Shown: positions 7,848 to 14,221 of the stretch, in pieces
Layout: each line of letters begins with the position of its first letter
Position numbering within the stretch: the stretch's first letter is position 1
Source: VMSU01 sp031400755
Lineage (GTDB): Bacteria > Desulfobacterota > Desulfobulbia > Desulfobulbales > VMSU01
DNA: 15,629 nt
Assembly: GCA_031400755.1 (NCBI GenBank)
Contig: JANNQL010000072.1
Span: forward strand, 1-15,629
Direction of reading: 5' to 3'
Made by a program: the position numbers and the translations under genes
Notes under the pieces: generated by a model
Database searches by the model: none
Told to the model about the DNA's origin: nothing
The model's input: only the letters and a program-made list of their open reading frames with translations

Positions 7848-8561
7848 ATGGCCAGCCTGCCTGAGCAGGTCAGGGCAATGGCGGCGGAATCTTCCTTTCG
7901 CTTCCATTGCCACCCCGGCGTTTCCTGCTTCACGGCCTGTTGCCGGGATCTTGAGTTGGCCTTAAGCCCCTATGATGTTATCAGGCTGAAGCAGGCCCTT
8001 GCCCTCAGTTCCCATGACTTTCTGGAACGCTACGCCATCATCGAATTCGGCCCGGACGATCTCTATCCAAAGGTCTATCTGGCGATGATCGATGACGGAC
8101 AGGCCAGCTGCCCCTTTGTCGACGCCTACTCAGGCTGCCAGGTCTATCATGACCGTCCCAACGCCTGTCGAATCTATCCTATGGGCCGCGGCGTCTCTCT
8201 CGATGAACACGGTAAATCAAAAGAGCAATTCATCATAATCCACGAAGATCATTGCCGCGGATTCGCCGAAGACCAGAATCAGACTGTTCAAGACTGGCAG
8301 AATGACCAGGAGACCCACGGCTACAACCGCTTCAATGATTTACTCCTGCCCCTGCTAGTGCCCTACGACCAAGCGCAGACCTCTCAACGCCTGTCGAGCG
8401 CGGAGGCCAATCTCTTCATCGACACCCTCTACAACCTTGAGCTGTTCAAGTCCCGTTTCAGTCGAAGCTCAACTGATTCCGACGCCTTACCGGACAACGA
8501 TCCAGCCCTCCTCCGTTACGCCATCGACTGGCTCCAGCAGCAATGGCAACCGGCCCGTTAA
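7848..8561 (+). CDS. YkgJ-family cysteine-cluster protein
   Basis: A 237-residue member of the YkgJ / CxxCxxCC family (PF03692), thought to bind zinc or an iron-sulfur cluster; the role is unknown. The N-terminal cluster reads CHPGVSCFTACC (Cys21, 27, 31, 32), so the spacing is C-x5-C-x3-CC and not the usual C-x2-C-x2-CC. The second cluster, SCPFVDAYSGCQVYHDRPNA followed by CRIYPMG, is typical. The C-terminal ~90 residues are polar and helical and show no known motif. The ATG lies three bases after the secDF stop, with GAAGGGACGG upstream as ribosome binding site. Its end overlaps tatC by 19 bases. It is therefore co-transcribed with two export genes, but I see nothing that defines its role there. 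Confidence 0.85.
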   Translation: MASLPEQVRAMAAESSFRFHCHPGVSCFTACCRDLELALSPYDVIRLKQALALSSHDFLERYAIIEFGPDDLYPKVYLAMIDDGQASCPFVDAYSGCQVYHDRPNACRIYPMGRGVSLDEHGKSKEQFIIIHEDHCRGFAEDQNQTVQDWQNDQETHGYNRFNDLLLPLLVPYDQAQTSQRLSSAEANLFIDTLYNLELFKSRFSRSSTDSDALPDNDPALLRYAIDWLQQQWQPAR

Positions 8562-9277
8562 GGGAGCTTGACCACGAAGACGTGACGCCGTACCCCAGGC
8601 TGATCGCCTTTATCAAGGCCCTGCGCAAGACCGCCGCCGCCCTGGGCTTGATTATCTTCGGCACGGCCCTTGGTTTTTATTTTCTGGCGCCGCGACTCTT
8701 TGGCCTAATGCAAGGCCACCTGCACCAGAAGCTGGTGTTCTTCTCTGTGACAGAACCCTTTCTGGCCCATGTCAAACTGGCCCTGGCCAGCGCCCTTTTT
8801 CTCTTGATGCCCCTGCTTGTCGCTTGTCTGTGGCGGGCACTGGCCAGGCCTTTCAAACTGAGCTGGCTCAGCCAGCTTTTGTTTATCGTCTGCACCTGCC
8901 TGCTGTTTTACGCTGGCGCCCTGTTCTGCTATGCAATCACCCTGGCCTACGGCATCGAATTCCTCCTGGGTTTCAGCTCCGAACAATTGCAGCCCCTTAT
9001 CTCAATCGACCGATTCGTCTCCTTTGTGACAGTCTTCATCCTGGGATTTGGCCTGATTTTCGAGTTGCCCATCTTCATGATCTTCACGGCCAAGACCGGG
9101 CTTATCAAAAGACAGGTCTTTGAAAAAAACCGCCGCTATGCACTACTGGTCATCAGCATCATCGCCGCCCTGCTCACCCCAACCCCCGACCTGTTCAATC
9201 TGATGCTCATGGGCGTACCCCTTTACGCCTTGTTTGAAGTAGGCATCATTGCCATGAAGATGATGCAGATCCGCTAA
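8543..9277 (+). CDS. tatC: TatC-like twin-arginine translocase subunit, divergent
   Basis: TatC is the six-helix membrane receptor of the Tat pathway, which exports folded proteins. The 244 residues show the family layout. Helices lie at about 30-50, 73-97, 110-135, 155-180 and 200-237; VTEPFLAHVKLAL (69-81) and GFGLIFELP with Glu174 (equivalent of E. coli Glu170) are present. LLTPTPD with Asp216 and GVPLYALFEVGI close the protein. The recognition surface is unusual. The N-terminal HL.ELR motif reads FIKALRKTA (23-31), so the position of E. coli Glu15 is Ala. The loop with E. coli Glu103 reads ARPFKLSWLS, without an acidic residue. No tatA/B is nearby. The ATG at 8543 lies inside the ykgJ end and has no clear ribosome binding site. 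A GTG at 8582 with AAGGGAG 15 bases upstream is an alternative. Confidence 0.85.
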   Translation: MATGPLRELDHEDVTPYPRLIAFIKALRKTAAALGLIIFGTALGFYFLAPRLFGLMQGHLHQKLVFFSVTEPFLAHVKLALASALFLLMPLLVACLWRALARPFKLSWLSQLLFIVCTCLLFYAGALFCYAITLAYGIEFLLGFSSEQLQPLISIDRFVSFVTVFILGFGLIFELPIFMIFTAKTGLIKRQVFEKNRRYALLVISIIAALLTPTPDLFNLMLMGVPLYALFEVGIIAMKMMQIR

Positions 9278-9304
9278 AACTTTAGCGATTACGCCACCTT
9301 TTTT
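9272..9304 (+). terminator. Possible terminator after tatC
   Basis: CGCTAAA (9272-9278) pairs with TTTAGCG (9281-9287), a stem that includes the tatC stop codon. Six T residues follow only 11 bases later (9299-9304). The distance to the T-run is unusual, so this is a weak call. Confidence 0.3.
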
Positions 9305-9344
9305 CGGCCTTGCTGAACGTTTACATGCGGCATAAAAATCTTTT

Positions 9345-9371
9345 TTAGTCTTACCCCTGGCTGACCGATAA
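9345..9371 (+). promoter_or_regulatory. Possible FliA (sigma28)-type promoter
   Basis: ACCGATAA (9364-9371) matches the sigma28 -10 GCCGATAA at seven of eight bases. Eleven bases upstream TTAGTCTT (9345-9352) matches TAAAGTTT at only four of eight. It faces the gene starting at 9406, with transcription expected near 9378. If real, the downstream gene would belong to the flagellar or motility regulon. It is weak because of the poor -35. Confidence 0.35.
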
Positions 9372-9405
9372 CAATCTTATCTATTGACGTCACCAGGAGC
9401 CCACC

Positions 9406-10260
9406 ATGAAAACCTCGCTTGATACGTATCTGCCAGCTTCATCTCTGCCCCAGGCTTATCCCCTCACCCGAACAAATGAGTCTGTCCACGAACGCTATCG
9501 CGCTCAGTCCGAGGAGGTCAGTATCTCCCTGACCACCCAGGAAGGCGATCAAATTACCATCCGCCAGAGTGCCATGTCCGAGCAAATGAACGCCCAGTAC
9601 AAAAAGGACGAAACCCTGCATACGATTGACACCCGCTTGGCGAAATCCGGAATGTCACTTGCCGTACAGGGCGACTTAAACGACCAGGAATTGGCCGATC
9701 TGTCGAAACTGCTGGGTGACTTAAGCGTCATCGCCGGCGATTTTTTTAACGGCAATATGACCAAGGCCATGACTGGCGCCATGAACATCAATGACATGGG
9801 CAGCATCACAAAACTTGAAGCAACCTTCAGCCGCACCAGTCTGCTGGCCAACTATCTGGAGGTCCCTCACCCAATTCCATCGTTTAACGGCCAGCAATAC
9901 GACCCCTTGCTGAACGAAGCCACGGACCGAAGTTCCAACTCAAAAGGACCATCCATGGTTGACACCTTGATTGCCCAATGGCAGCAGTTCCTTGATGCGT
10001 TAGCAGAACAGGACGCTATCCCCTTACGCCAACAGACCGCCCCCACCGGCATCTCAGCCGCCCTCGCAGGCAGACAGATGTTTGATCGAAGCCAACAGAC
10101 CATGAGCGCCCATCCCCGCCTCACCCCCTTGATACCATCCGTTGCTGAGTTGGCCTTTGATCGGGCCATGCGCCAATTCGACCAGGGTTATAACGCCAGC
10201 CAACTGAACAAGGATATCAGCAGCCATTTTAACAAACAGTTCAACGGCTGGTTGCTCTAA
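9406..10260 (+). CDS. Hypothetical helical protein, unrecognised
   Basis: A 284-residue protein that I cannot place. It has no signal peptide, membrane helix or cysteine cluster. After a polar N-terminus (1-90) comes a clearly helical segment, VQGDLNDQELADLSKLLGDL (87-106), continuing IAGDFFNGNMTKAM. This resembles, from memory, a motif (V-G-L-E-L...FF-G) in uncharacterised proteobacterial proteins. A Ser/Thr/Pro-rich linker (about 150-180) and a Gln-rich helical C-terminus follow. AGGAG (9395-9399) stands six bases before the ATG, so the start is secure. A possible sigma28 promoter lies upstream. Codon use is like that of its neighbours, so it is a real gene. It is probably not in the secDF operon, because 128 bases with a possible terminator lie between. 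Confidence 0.75.
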   Translation: MKTSLDTYLPASSLPQAYPLTRTNESVHERYRAQSEEVSISLTTQEGDQITIRQSAMSEQMNAQYKKDETLHTIDTRLAKSGMSLAVQGDLNDQELADLSKLLGDLSVIAGDFFNGNMTKAMTGAMNINDMGSITKLEATFSRTSLLANYLEVPHPIPSFNGQQYDPLLNEATDRSSNSKGPSMVDTLIAQWQQFLDALAEQDAIPLRQQTAPTGISAALAGRQMFDRSQQTMSAHPRLTPLIPSVAELAFDRAMRQFDQGYNASQLNKDISSHFNKQFNGWLL

Positions 10261-10342
10261 CGGGTACGGACTCTCCAGTTTACATAAATTCTTTTTCTAA
10301 TCCACAAAAACATCTGGCCGCGGACGCCTAGTTCGTTGTATC

Positions 10343-11272
10343 GTGTCTCAAGCGGTGGCATATGCTTGGCATACCTTTCTCGTTCAAGAACATTATCCCC
10401 AGTGGCCCCAATCTATGTGGAAATCCAAAGATATATATTATGTCTCAGACAGTACCGGCATTCTGGCCACCAACCTTGGCCAGTCGCTGATCTGTCAATT
10501 CCCTGAGATCAGCTTTCACGAGGAAAAATTCCCCTTTATCAAGACAATCGCCGATGCCGAGAAGACCATTCACTACATCCTGAAACAATCCACCGGTCGG
10601 CGGCCAATCATCTTCAGTACTTTGGTCAGCCCCAAACTCCGAGCCGTATTCAACCACCCTGAAGTTGAACTCTTTGACGTCTGCGATGTCTTTCTGGAAC
10701 GACTGGAAGTCTGCCTGGAGGCCAAGGCCTTGGGCATGCCAGGCTACTCAAGAAATGTCGATGATGGCAGCATGGCCCGTAGGGTCGAGGCCATTCACTA
10801 TTGCCTGGGCCACGACGATGGCACCAATTTTAATGAATACAATGAAGCCGATGTCATCTTGGTCGGGGTGTCACGGTCCGGCAAGACCCCGGTCAGTGTC
10901 TACATGGCCACCCACATGGGCCTGAAGGCCGCCAATTTCCCGCTCACCACCCAGAACCTCGACCACTACTCCCTCCCCGACGGACTCCGCCATAACCGAA
11001 AAAAGGCGGTAGGTCTGACCATCGCTCCAGAGATCTTGAGCACGATCCGCGAAAAACGTTACCCCAACAGCAATTACGCCAAGCGTTCCACCTGTATTCA
11101 GGAATTAGAGCAGGCCCAGGAGATCTTCCAAAAATACAAAATTCCGGTCATCAATACCTCTGGCAAATCAATCGAGGAACTTGCCACCCAAATCTCTCAG
11201 GAAATTGGCCTGTACAAAAAGACCACCGCTTTGGGCCACGAAAAAGGTCCTGTCACCCCGTTTCATAATTGA
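10343..11272 (+). CDS. ppsR: PEP synthase regulatory protein (bifunctional kinase/phosphorylase, DUF299)
   Basis: Enzymes of this family switch phosphoenolpyruvate synthase (PSRP) or pyruvate phosphate dikinase (PDRP) off by ADP-dependent phosphorylation of a Thr and on again by Pi-dependent removal. Visible motifs: IYYVSDSTGILATNLGQSL (31-49), RRVEAIHYCLGHDDG (146-160), the P-loop-like LVGVSRSGKTP (173-183) and GLKAANFPL (193-201). SRxGKTP and HDDG fit PSRP better than PDRP, which usually has SRTSKTP and YDDG, so control of PEP synthase is inferred; no ppsA lies in the window. The GTG at 10343 gives 309 residues. The family normally starts a few residues before the YxSDSTG motif, so ATG 10415 (Met25) may be the real start. 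Neither has a visible ribosome binding site. Confidence 0.92.
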   Translation: MSQAVAYAWHTFLVQEHYPQWPQSMWKSKDIYYVSDSTGILATNLGQSLICQFPEISFHEEKFPFIKTIADAEKTIHYILKQSTGRRPIIFSTLVSPKLRAVFNHPEVELFDVCDVFLERLEVCLEAKALGMPGYSRNVDDGSMARRVEAIHYCLGHDDGTNFNEYNEADVILVGVSRSGKTPVSVYMATHMGLKAANFPLTTQNLDHYSLPDGLRHNRKKAVGLTIAPEILSTIREKRYPNSNYAKRSTCIQELEQAQEIFQKYKIPVINTSGKSIEELATQISQEIGLYKKTTALGHEKGPVTPFHN

Positions 11273-11383
11273 TGCCGCCCCCGCTTGTAAGTTGACAGCA
11301 GCATTAACGGCTGCCAGGCGGACCACGCCTTGCCCGCGTGACTTCTGAACCGCACCTCCCCCATGGTCGTTACGATAATTCTA

Positions 11384-11412
11384 TCGACAAGCCGAGTCAC
11401 CCCAAGTATAAA
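11384..11412 (+). promoter_or_regulatory. Sigma70-type promoter of the NFU gene
   Basis: TCGACA (11384-11389, five of six) and TATAAA (11407-11412, five of six) are separated by the ideal 17 bases. They stand just upstream of the AAGGAG of the NFU gene. The gene is thus probably transcribed on its own. Confidence 0.65.
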
Positions 11413-11437
11413 TAGAGGACAAAAAGGAGATCAATTA

Positions 11438-11659
11438 ATGCGTGACAACGTGCAATCAGCCTTAGACAAGATGCGTCCGACGCTGCAACAAGATGGCGGT
11501 GATGTCGTTTTGGTGGATGTCAGCGAGGACGGGGTGGTGAAGGTGCAGTTGACTGGGGCCTGCAAAGGCTGCCCCATGTCCCAGGCAACCATAAAAAACG
11601 GTATCGAAAAATTCCTGAAGACTGAAGTACCAGGAGTTAAGGAAGTTGTTCAGGTCTGA
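11438..11659 (+). CDS. Stand-alone NFU (NifU C-terminal) domain protein
   Basis: A 73-residue protein consisting only of the NFU domain, which carries or delivers an Fe4S4 cluster to apo-proteins. It begins MRDNVQSALDKMRPTLQQDG, typical for the domain, and continues DVVLVDV. CKGCPMS holds the two cluster cysteines (CxxC), followed by IKNGIEKFLKTEVPGV. An upstream in-frame ATG at 11363 would add 25 unrelated residues before the -10 box. The ATG at 11438 is chosen because AAAAGGAG stands 7-8 bases upstream. It is convergent with rlmH, with only 10 bases between the two stops. Without fused NifU/IscU or A-type domains it probably acts as a carrier and not as a primary scaffold. Confidence 0.94.
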   Translation: MRDNVQSALDKMRPTLQQDGGDVVLVDVSEDGVVKVQLTGACKGCPMSQATIKNGIEKFLKTEVPGVKEVVQV

Positions 11660-11669
11660 GAGTTGAACA

Positions 11670-12134
11670 TCACTTGTGATATTTTGTACCGGCCAAGATC
11701 GTAAAGGCCCGATAGACCTGCTCCAGGAGGAGGAGCCTGGCCATCTCATGGGTAAAGGTCATCATCGAAAGAGACAGCGCCAGATCGGCGGCGGCCAAGA
11801 CCTCCTGCGACAGACCCAACGACCCGCCGACAATAAAGGTTGCCGTCCGCCGATTCTGGTCCTGCCACTGTTTAAACAAGGCCGCAAAGGCCTCGGAACC
11901 TAGCTGCCTGCCGGTCCGGTCAAGGGCCACCACCAATGATTTAGGCTCGATCTGTTCCAGGAGGTCACGGCCTTCTGTATCAATCCTGACCTGGTCCGCC
12001 ATCCTGCCCTTCCTTTCTTTGACCACCTTGACCCTGACCTGACAATACCGCTCCAACCGCTTCTGAAAATCGGCTATCCCCTTCTCCAGATAACCCTCGC
12101 TGGTCTGTCCCAAAAAGATGCATTCAATGTCCAT
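11670..12134 (-). CDS. rlmH: 23S rRNA (pseudouridine1915-N3)-methyltransferase
   Basis: RlmH methylates pseudouridine 1915 in helix 69 of 23S rRNA on assembled 70S ribosomes, using SAM. The 154-residue protein is one SPOUT domain. It starts MDIECIFLGQT, has LVVALDRTGRQLGSEAFA in the middle and the SAM-knot segments FIVGGSLGLSQEVL and LSLSMMTFTHEMARLLLLEQ. The conserved C-terminal YRAF..LAGTKYHK follows. ATG 12134 is preferred; a TTG one codon earlier is possible. The start is seven bases after the stop of the upstream YkgJ-family gene, so the two are co-transcribed. Confidence 0.96.
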   Translation of the reverse strand: MDIECIFLGQTSEGYLEKGIADFQKRLERYCQVRVKVVKERKGRMADQVRIDTEGRDLLEQIEPKSLVVALDRTGRQLGSEAFAALFKQWQDQNRRTATFIVGGSLGLSQEVLAAADLALSLSMMTFTHEMARLLLLEQVYRAFTILAGTKYHK

Positions 12135-12140
12135 CAACCA

Positions 12141-12521
12141 TCACGGTTTGAGAGAGGCAAGTTTTTTACAAAAGTCCTCGTAGCTGATATCTTTGGCAAT
12201 GCCTGGACACGATTCTTTGATGGTTTCAAAATTATTAGGGTCATGCAGAATTGAGGGGTGTAACGGCCACTCGGTACAGCGCCATGGCTTGCCGGGATGG
12301 ACCGTACATCCACCATTATAGAAGATGCAATGACCGTCCACGATCTGCATCTGGACGACACCATCCTTTTCCCTGAGATAGCGCTCTTTCAAATCGGCAA
12401 TTGGTATCTTCAGATAGGCCGCCATCCGGGTAAGGTCGTCGGGGTTCAGTGAAACTGTAGTCTCGCCGTGGCAGCAATAGCCACATTCCCGGCAACGAAA
12501 AAACTCTCTCTCTTTATTCAT
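12141..12521 (-). CDS. Short YkgJ-family CxxCxxCC protein
   Basis: A 126-residue YkgJ-family protein (PF03692), about half the size of the paralogue at 7848. The first cluster is the canonical CRECGYCC (Cys10, 13, 16, 17), followed by GHCIFYNGGCTVHPGKPWRC and a late Cys in ESCPG. The family is thought to bind Zn or Fe-S; the role is not known. ATG 12521 is preferred over 12527 because AAGGA stands nine bases upstream of it and only three from the other. It lies between yqgE and rlmH on the same strand, seven bases from rlmH. Confidence 0.9.
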   Translation of the reverse strand: MNKEREFFRCRECGYCCHGETTVSLNPDDLTRMAAYLKIPIADLKERYLREKDGVVQMQIVDGHCIFYNGGCTVHPGKPWRCTEWPLHPSILHDPNNFETIKESCPGIAKDISYEDFCKKLASLKP

Positions 12522-12589
12522 AGACATAGATCCTTGATACCATAGATAAAACTAATTTGCTCACTAAGACCTTTTCGTATTACCAAACA

Positions 12590-13147
12590 TCAGGCCTCAC
12601 CAATTTGGTCGCTGAACAAGGCAATATCAATGCCAAAGCGTTGCGCAGCCTTCTGCCATTTTTCATGATCCGGCGTATCAAACAGGATAGTGCCTTCGGC
12701 CGGCAGGGTCAGCCAGCCATTGACGGACAGTTCAGCCTCCAACTGCCCTGGCGCCCAGCCGGCATAGCCTAACAAAAAAAGATACTGCCGTGGTCCATGG
12801 CCTCTGGCAATATCGTGCAGAATTTGAGGATCACGCGACAAGCGGATTCCCTCTGCCACAGCTAAAAAATTCTTGGCCTGATAGTCATCTGAGTAAAGGA
12901 AAAAAGCCGTCTCCACCTCAACCGGTCCCCCAAGATAAATAGGCGGCCACTCCTCATCATCGACGTCGATCTTGGCGCCCTTAAAGATTTCGGCCAGAGA
13001 ATAGGCGCTCGGTTGATTGACCACCAAGCCAAGCGCCCCTGTACCATCATGGGAACAAATATAGATAACCTGCTCCCTGAACCGAGGATCAGGCATTTGC
13101 GGGGTGGCGAGCAAGAAAAATCCCTGCAATGATTCCATCGTTTGCAT
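12590..13147 (-). CDS. yqgE: YqgE/AlgH family protein (UPF0301)
   Basis: A member of the YqgE/AlgH family (DUF179), common in Gram-negatives; the biochemical role is unclear, and AlgH was named for an effect on alginate genes. The N-terminus ESLQGFFLLATPQMPDPRF is typical. GALGLVVNQP, IYLGGPVEVETAFFLYSD and LFLLGYAGWAPGQLEAEL follow, and LFDT..HEKWQKA closes it. ATG 13147 (185 residues) or 13138 (182 residues) fits the family; neither has a good ribosome binding site. The longer reading from GTG 13240 would start inside the palindromic repeat and is unlikely. Confidence 0.93.
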   Translation of the reverse strand: MQTMESLQGFFLLATPQMPDPRFREQVIYICSHDGTGALGLVVNQPSAYSLAEIFKGAKIDVDDEEWPPIYLGGPVEVETAFFLYSDDYQAKNFLAVAEGIRLSRDPQILHDIARGHGPRQYLFLLGYAGWAPGQLEAELSVNGWLTLPAEGTILFDTPDHEKWQKAAQRFGIDIALFSDQIGEA

Positions 13148-13208
13148 ATAAGTCAAGTCACAGGTGCGGTTGAAACTGATAGGTGGATAAAAACTTACTG
13201 ACTTGGAA

Positions 13209-13214
13209 ATTATA
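13209..13214 (-). promoter_or_regulatory. yqgE: Possible -10 box for yqgE at the edge of the palindrome
   Basis: On the minus strand a perfect TATAAT stands about 60 bases before the yqgE start. At 17 bases upstream, inside the edge of the 74-base palindrome, only ACGGCA (three of six) is found as -35. It is a tentative promoter for yqgE, ykgJ and rlmH. Confidence 0.25.
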
Positions 13215-13234
13215 AAAGTACCGTTTATCTTTGC

Positions 13235-13308
13235 CGTCACACCGGCATGGTTTTAGCTGGTATCCAGCGAAGAACCTGGGTTCCGGCTAAAACCATGCCG
13301 GAATGACG
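13235..13308. repeat. 74-base double palindromic (REP/BIME-like) element
   Basis: CCGGCATGGTTTTAGC (13242-13257) and its exact complement GCTAAAACCATGCCGG (13286-13301) form a 16-base-pair stem. The outer CGTCA/TGACG (13235-13239, 13304-13308) also pair. Inside, CTGGTATCCAG and CTGGGTTCCGG pair at 8 of 11 positions. Each half is a unit of the type GTCAttCCGGCATG..TTTAGCCGGAAtCCAG, placed head to head. Such units are remembered from intergenic repeats in proteobacteria. Beyond it, ACCGTTT...GCC on the left is mirrored by GGCAAACGGT on the right. It separates nadK from yqgE on the same strand and could end or weaken transcription between them. Confidence 0.85.
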
Positions 13309-13355
13309 AGGCTTCGATATTTGGCAAACGGTAATTTAAGTATTTTCCAAGCCCC

Positions 13356-14207
13356 TTACTGACCGCTCTGGTCATTCAGCCCTTTGCCACGGCTAACTCC
13401 ACCCCAGCCTAATTTATTGCGCAGGATTTCGAAATAGCCTTTTTTCGGTGAAGCAATCAACTGAAGGGTCCGGTCAGAGGCCATGACCTCCAGGGTATGG
13501 TCGCCTTGCATATCCCAACATATACGGCCATCGATAATGACCTTAACAAAGGTATCATGATCGGCAATAAGCCTGGAGGTCAACTTGGTCTGAGAGGCCA
13601 GCAGCACTGGTCGGCTGTCCAGCATGAAAGGACAAATCGGCGTCACCAAAATGGAATGCAGGCTGGGGTGGACAATCGGCCCGCCTGCCGACAGATTATA
13701 GGCAGTGGCCCCGGTGGGGGTGGAGAAGATGAGGCCATCGGCCCGATAGGTGGTGATATAGTCATGGTCGGCCCAGGTTGAAAGCTGCAACAGGCTGTCC
13801 AGATTGCCCTTGCTGATCACCACGTCATTCAAGGCATACTGCCAGTCAACCGTCATTCCACGACCAACCAGCCTGGCCTTCAGCATCATCCGCTTTTCAA
13901 TGGTGAAGGCCCCGTCCAAGATGGCGTTTAAGGCCGGATAGCGATCATCTTTGGCAACCTCGGTCAAAAAACCCAAGTCTCCCAGGTTGATACCCACTAC
14001 CGGAATGGCATACTGGCTGGCCTGATCAGCCACATGCAGCAGGGTGCCATCGCCACCCAGGATGACCAGCAGATCAAGGTCAGGCCGTACCTCATCAATT
14101 ACCGTTTCGATCGCGCGGTCAGCGAACCAGTCCGTAAGCTCGGCGGCAATTGCCTTTGGTTCCTCAGAACCCTTACGCAGAATGATGCCAACCTTTTTGA
14201 TGATCAT
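13356..14207 (-). CDS. nadK: NAD kinase
   Basis: Phosphorylates NAD to NADP in the cytosol. The 283-residue protein shows LLVILGGDGTLLHV (47-60; catalytic GGDG), GINLGDLGFLTE, the NAD-binding ALNDVVISKG, and YRADGLIFSTPTGATAYNLS followed by AGGP. ATG 14207 is chosen because AGGGA lies about 6 bases upstream; the longer reading from TTG 14225 overlaps proC and is less likely. The N-terminal subdomain is somewhat shorter than in E. coli. It follows proC by 14 bases, so both form an operon, which makes sense since ProC uses NADPH. The 74-base palindrome lies after its stop. Confidence 0.96.
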   Translation of the reverse strand: MIIKKVGIILRKGSEEPKAIAAELTDWFADRAIETVIDEVRPDLDLLVILGGDGTLLHVADQASQYAIPVVGINLGDLGFLTEVAKDDRYPALNAILDGAFTIEKRMMLKARLVGRGMTVDWQYALNDVVISKGNLDSLLQLSTWADHDYITTYRADGLIFSTPTGATAYNLSAGGPIVHPSLHSILVTPICPFMLDSRPVLLASQTKLTSRLIADHDTFVKVIIDGRICWDMQGDHTLEVMASDRTLQLIASPKKGYFEILRNKLGWGGVSRGKGLNDQSGQ

Positions 14208-14221
14208 TATTTTCCCTGAAA

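Noticed and set aside
11292..11297. TTGACA after ppsR as -35 of the NFU gene
   Set aside because: No acceptable -10 lies 16-18 bases downstream; the pair at 11384/11407 is far better.
11668..11680. ATCAC-TT-GTGAT hairpin between nfu and rlmH as a shared terminator
   Set aside because: The stem is only five base pairs with a two-base loop, and it lies in the last rlmH codons; the T stretch is short.
13148..13240. N-terminal extension of YqgE from GTG 13240
   Set aside because: The extra 31 residues do not resemble the family and begin inside the palindromic repeat.
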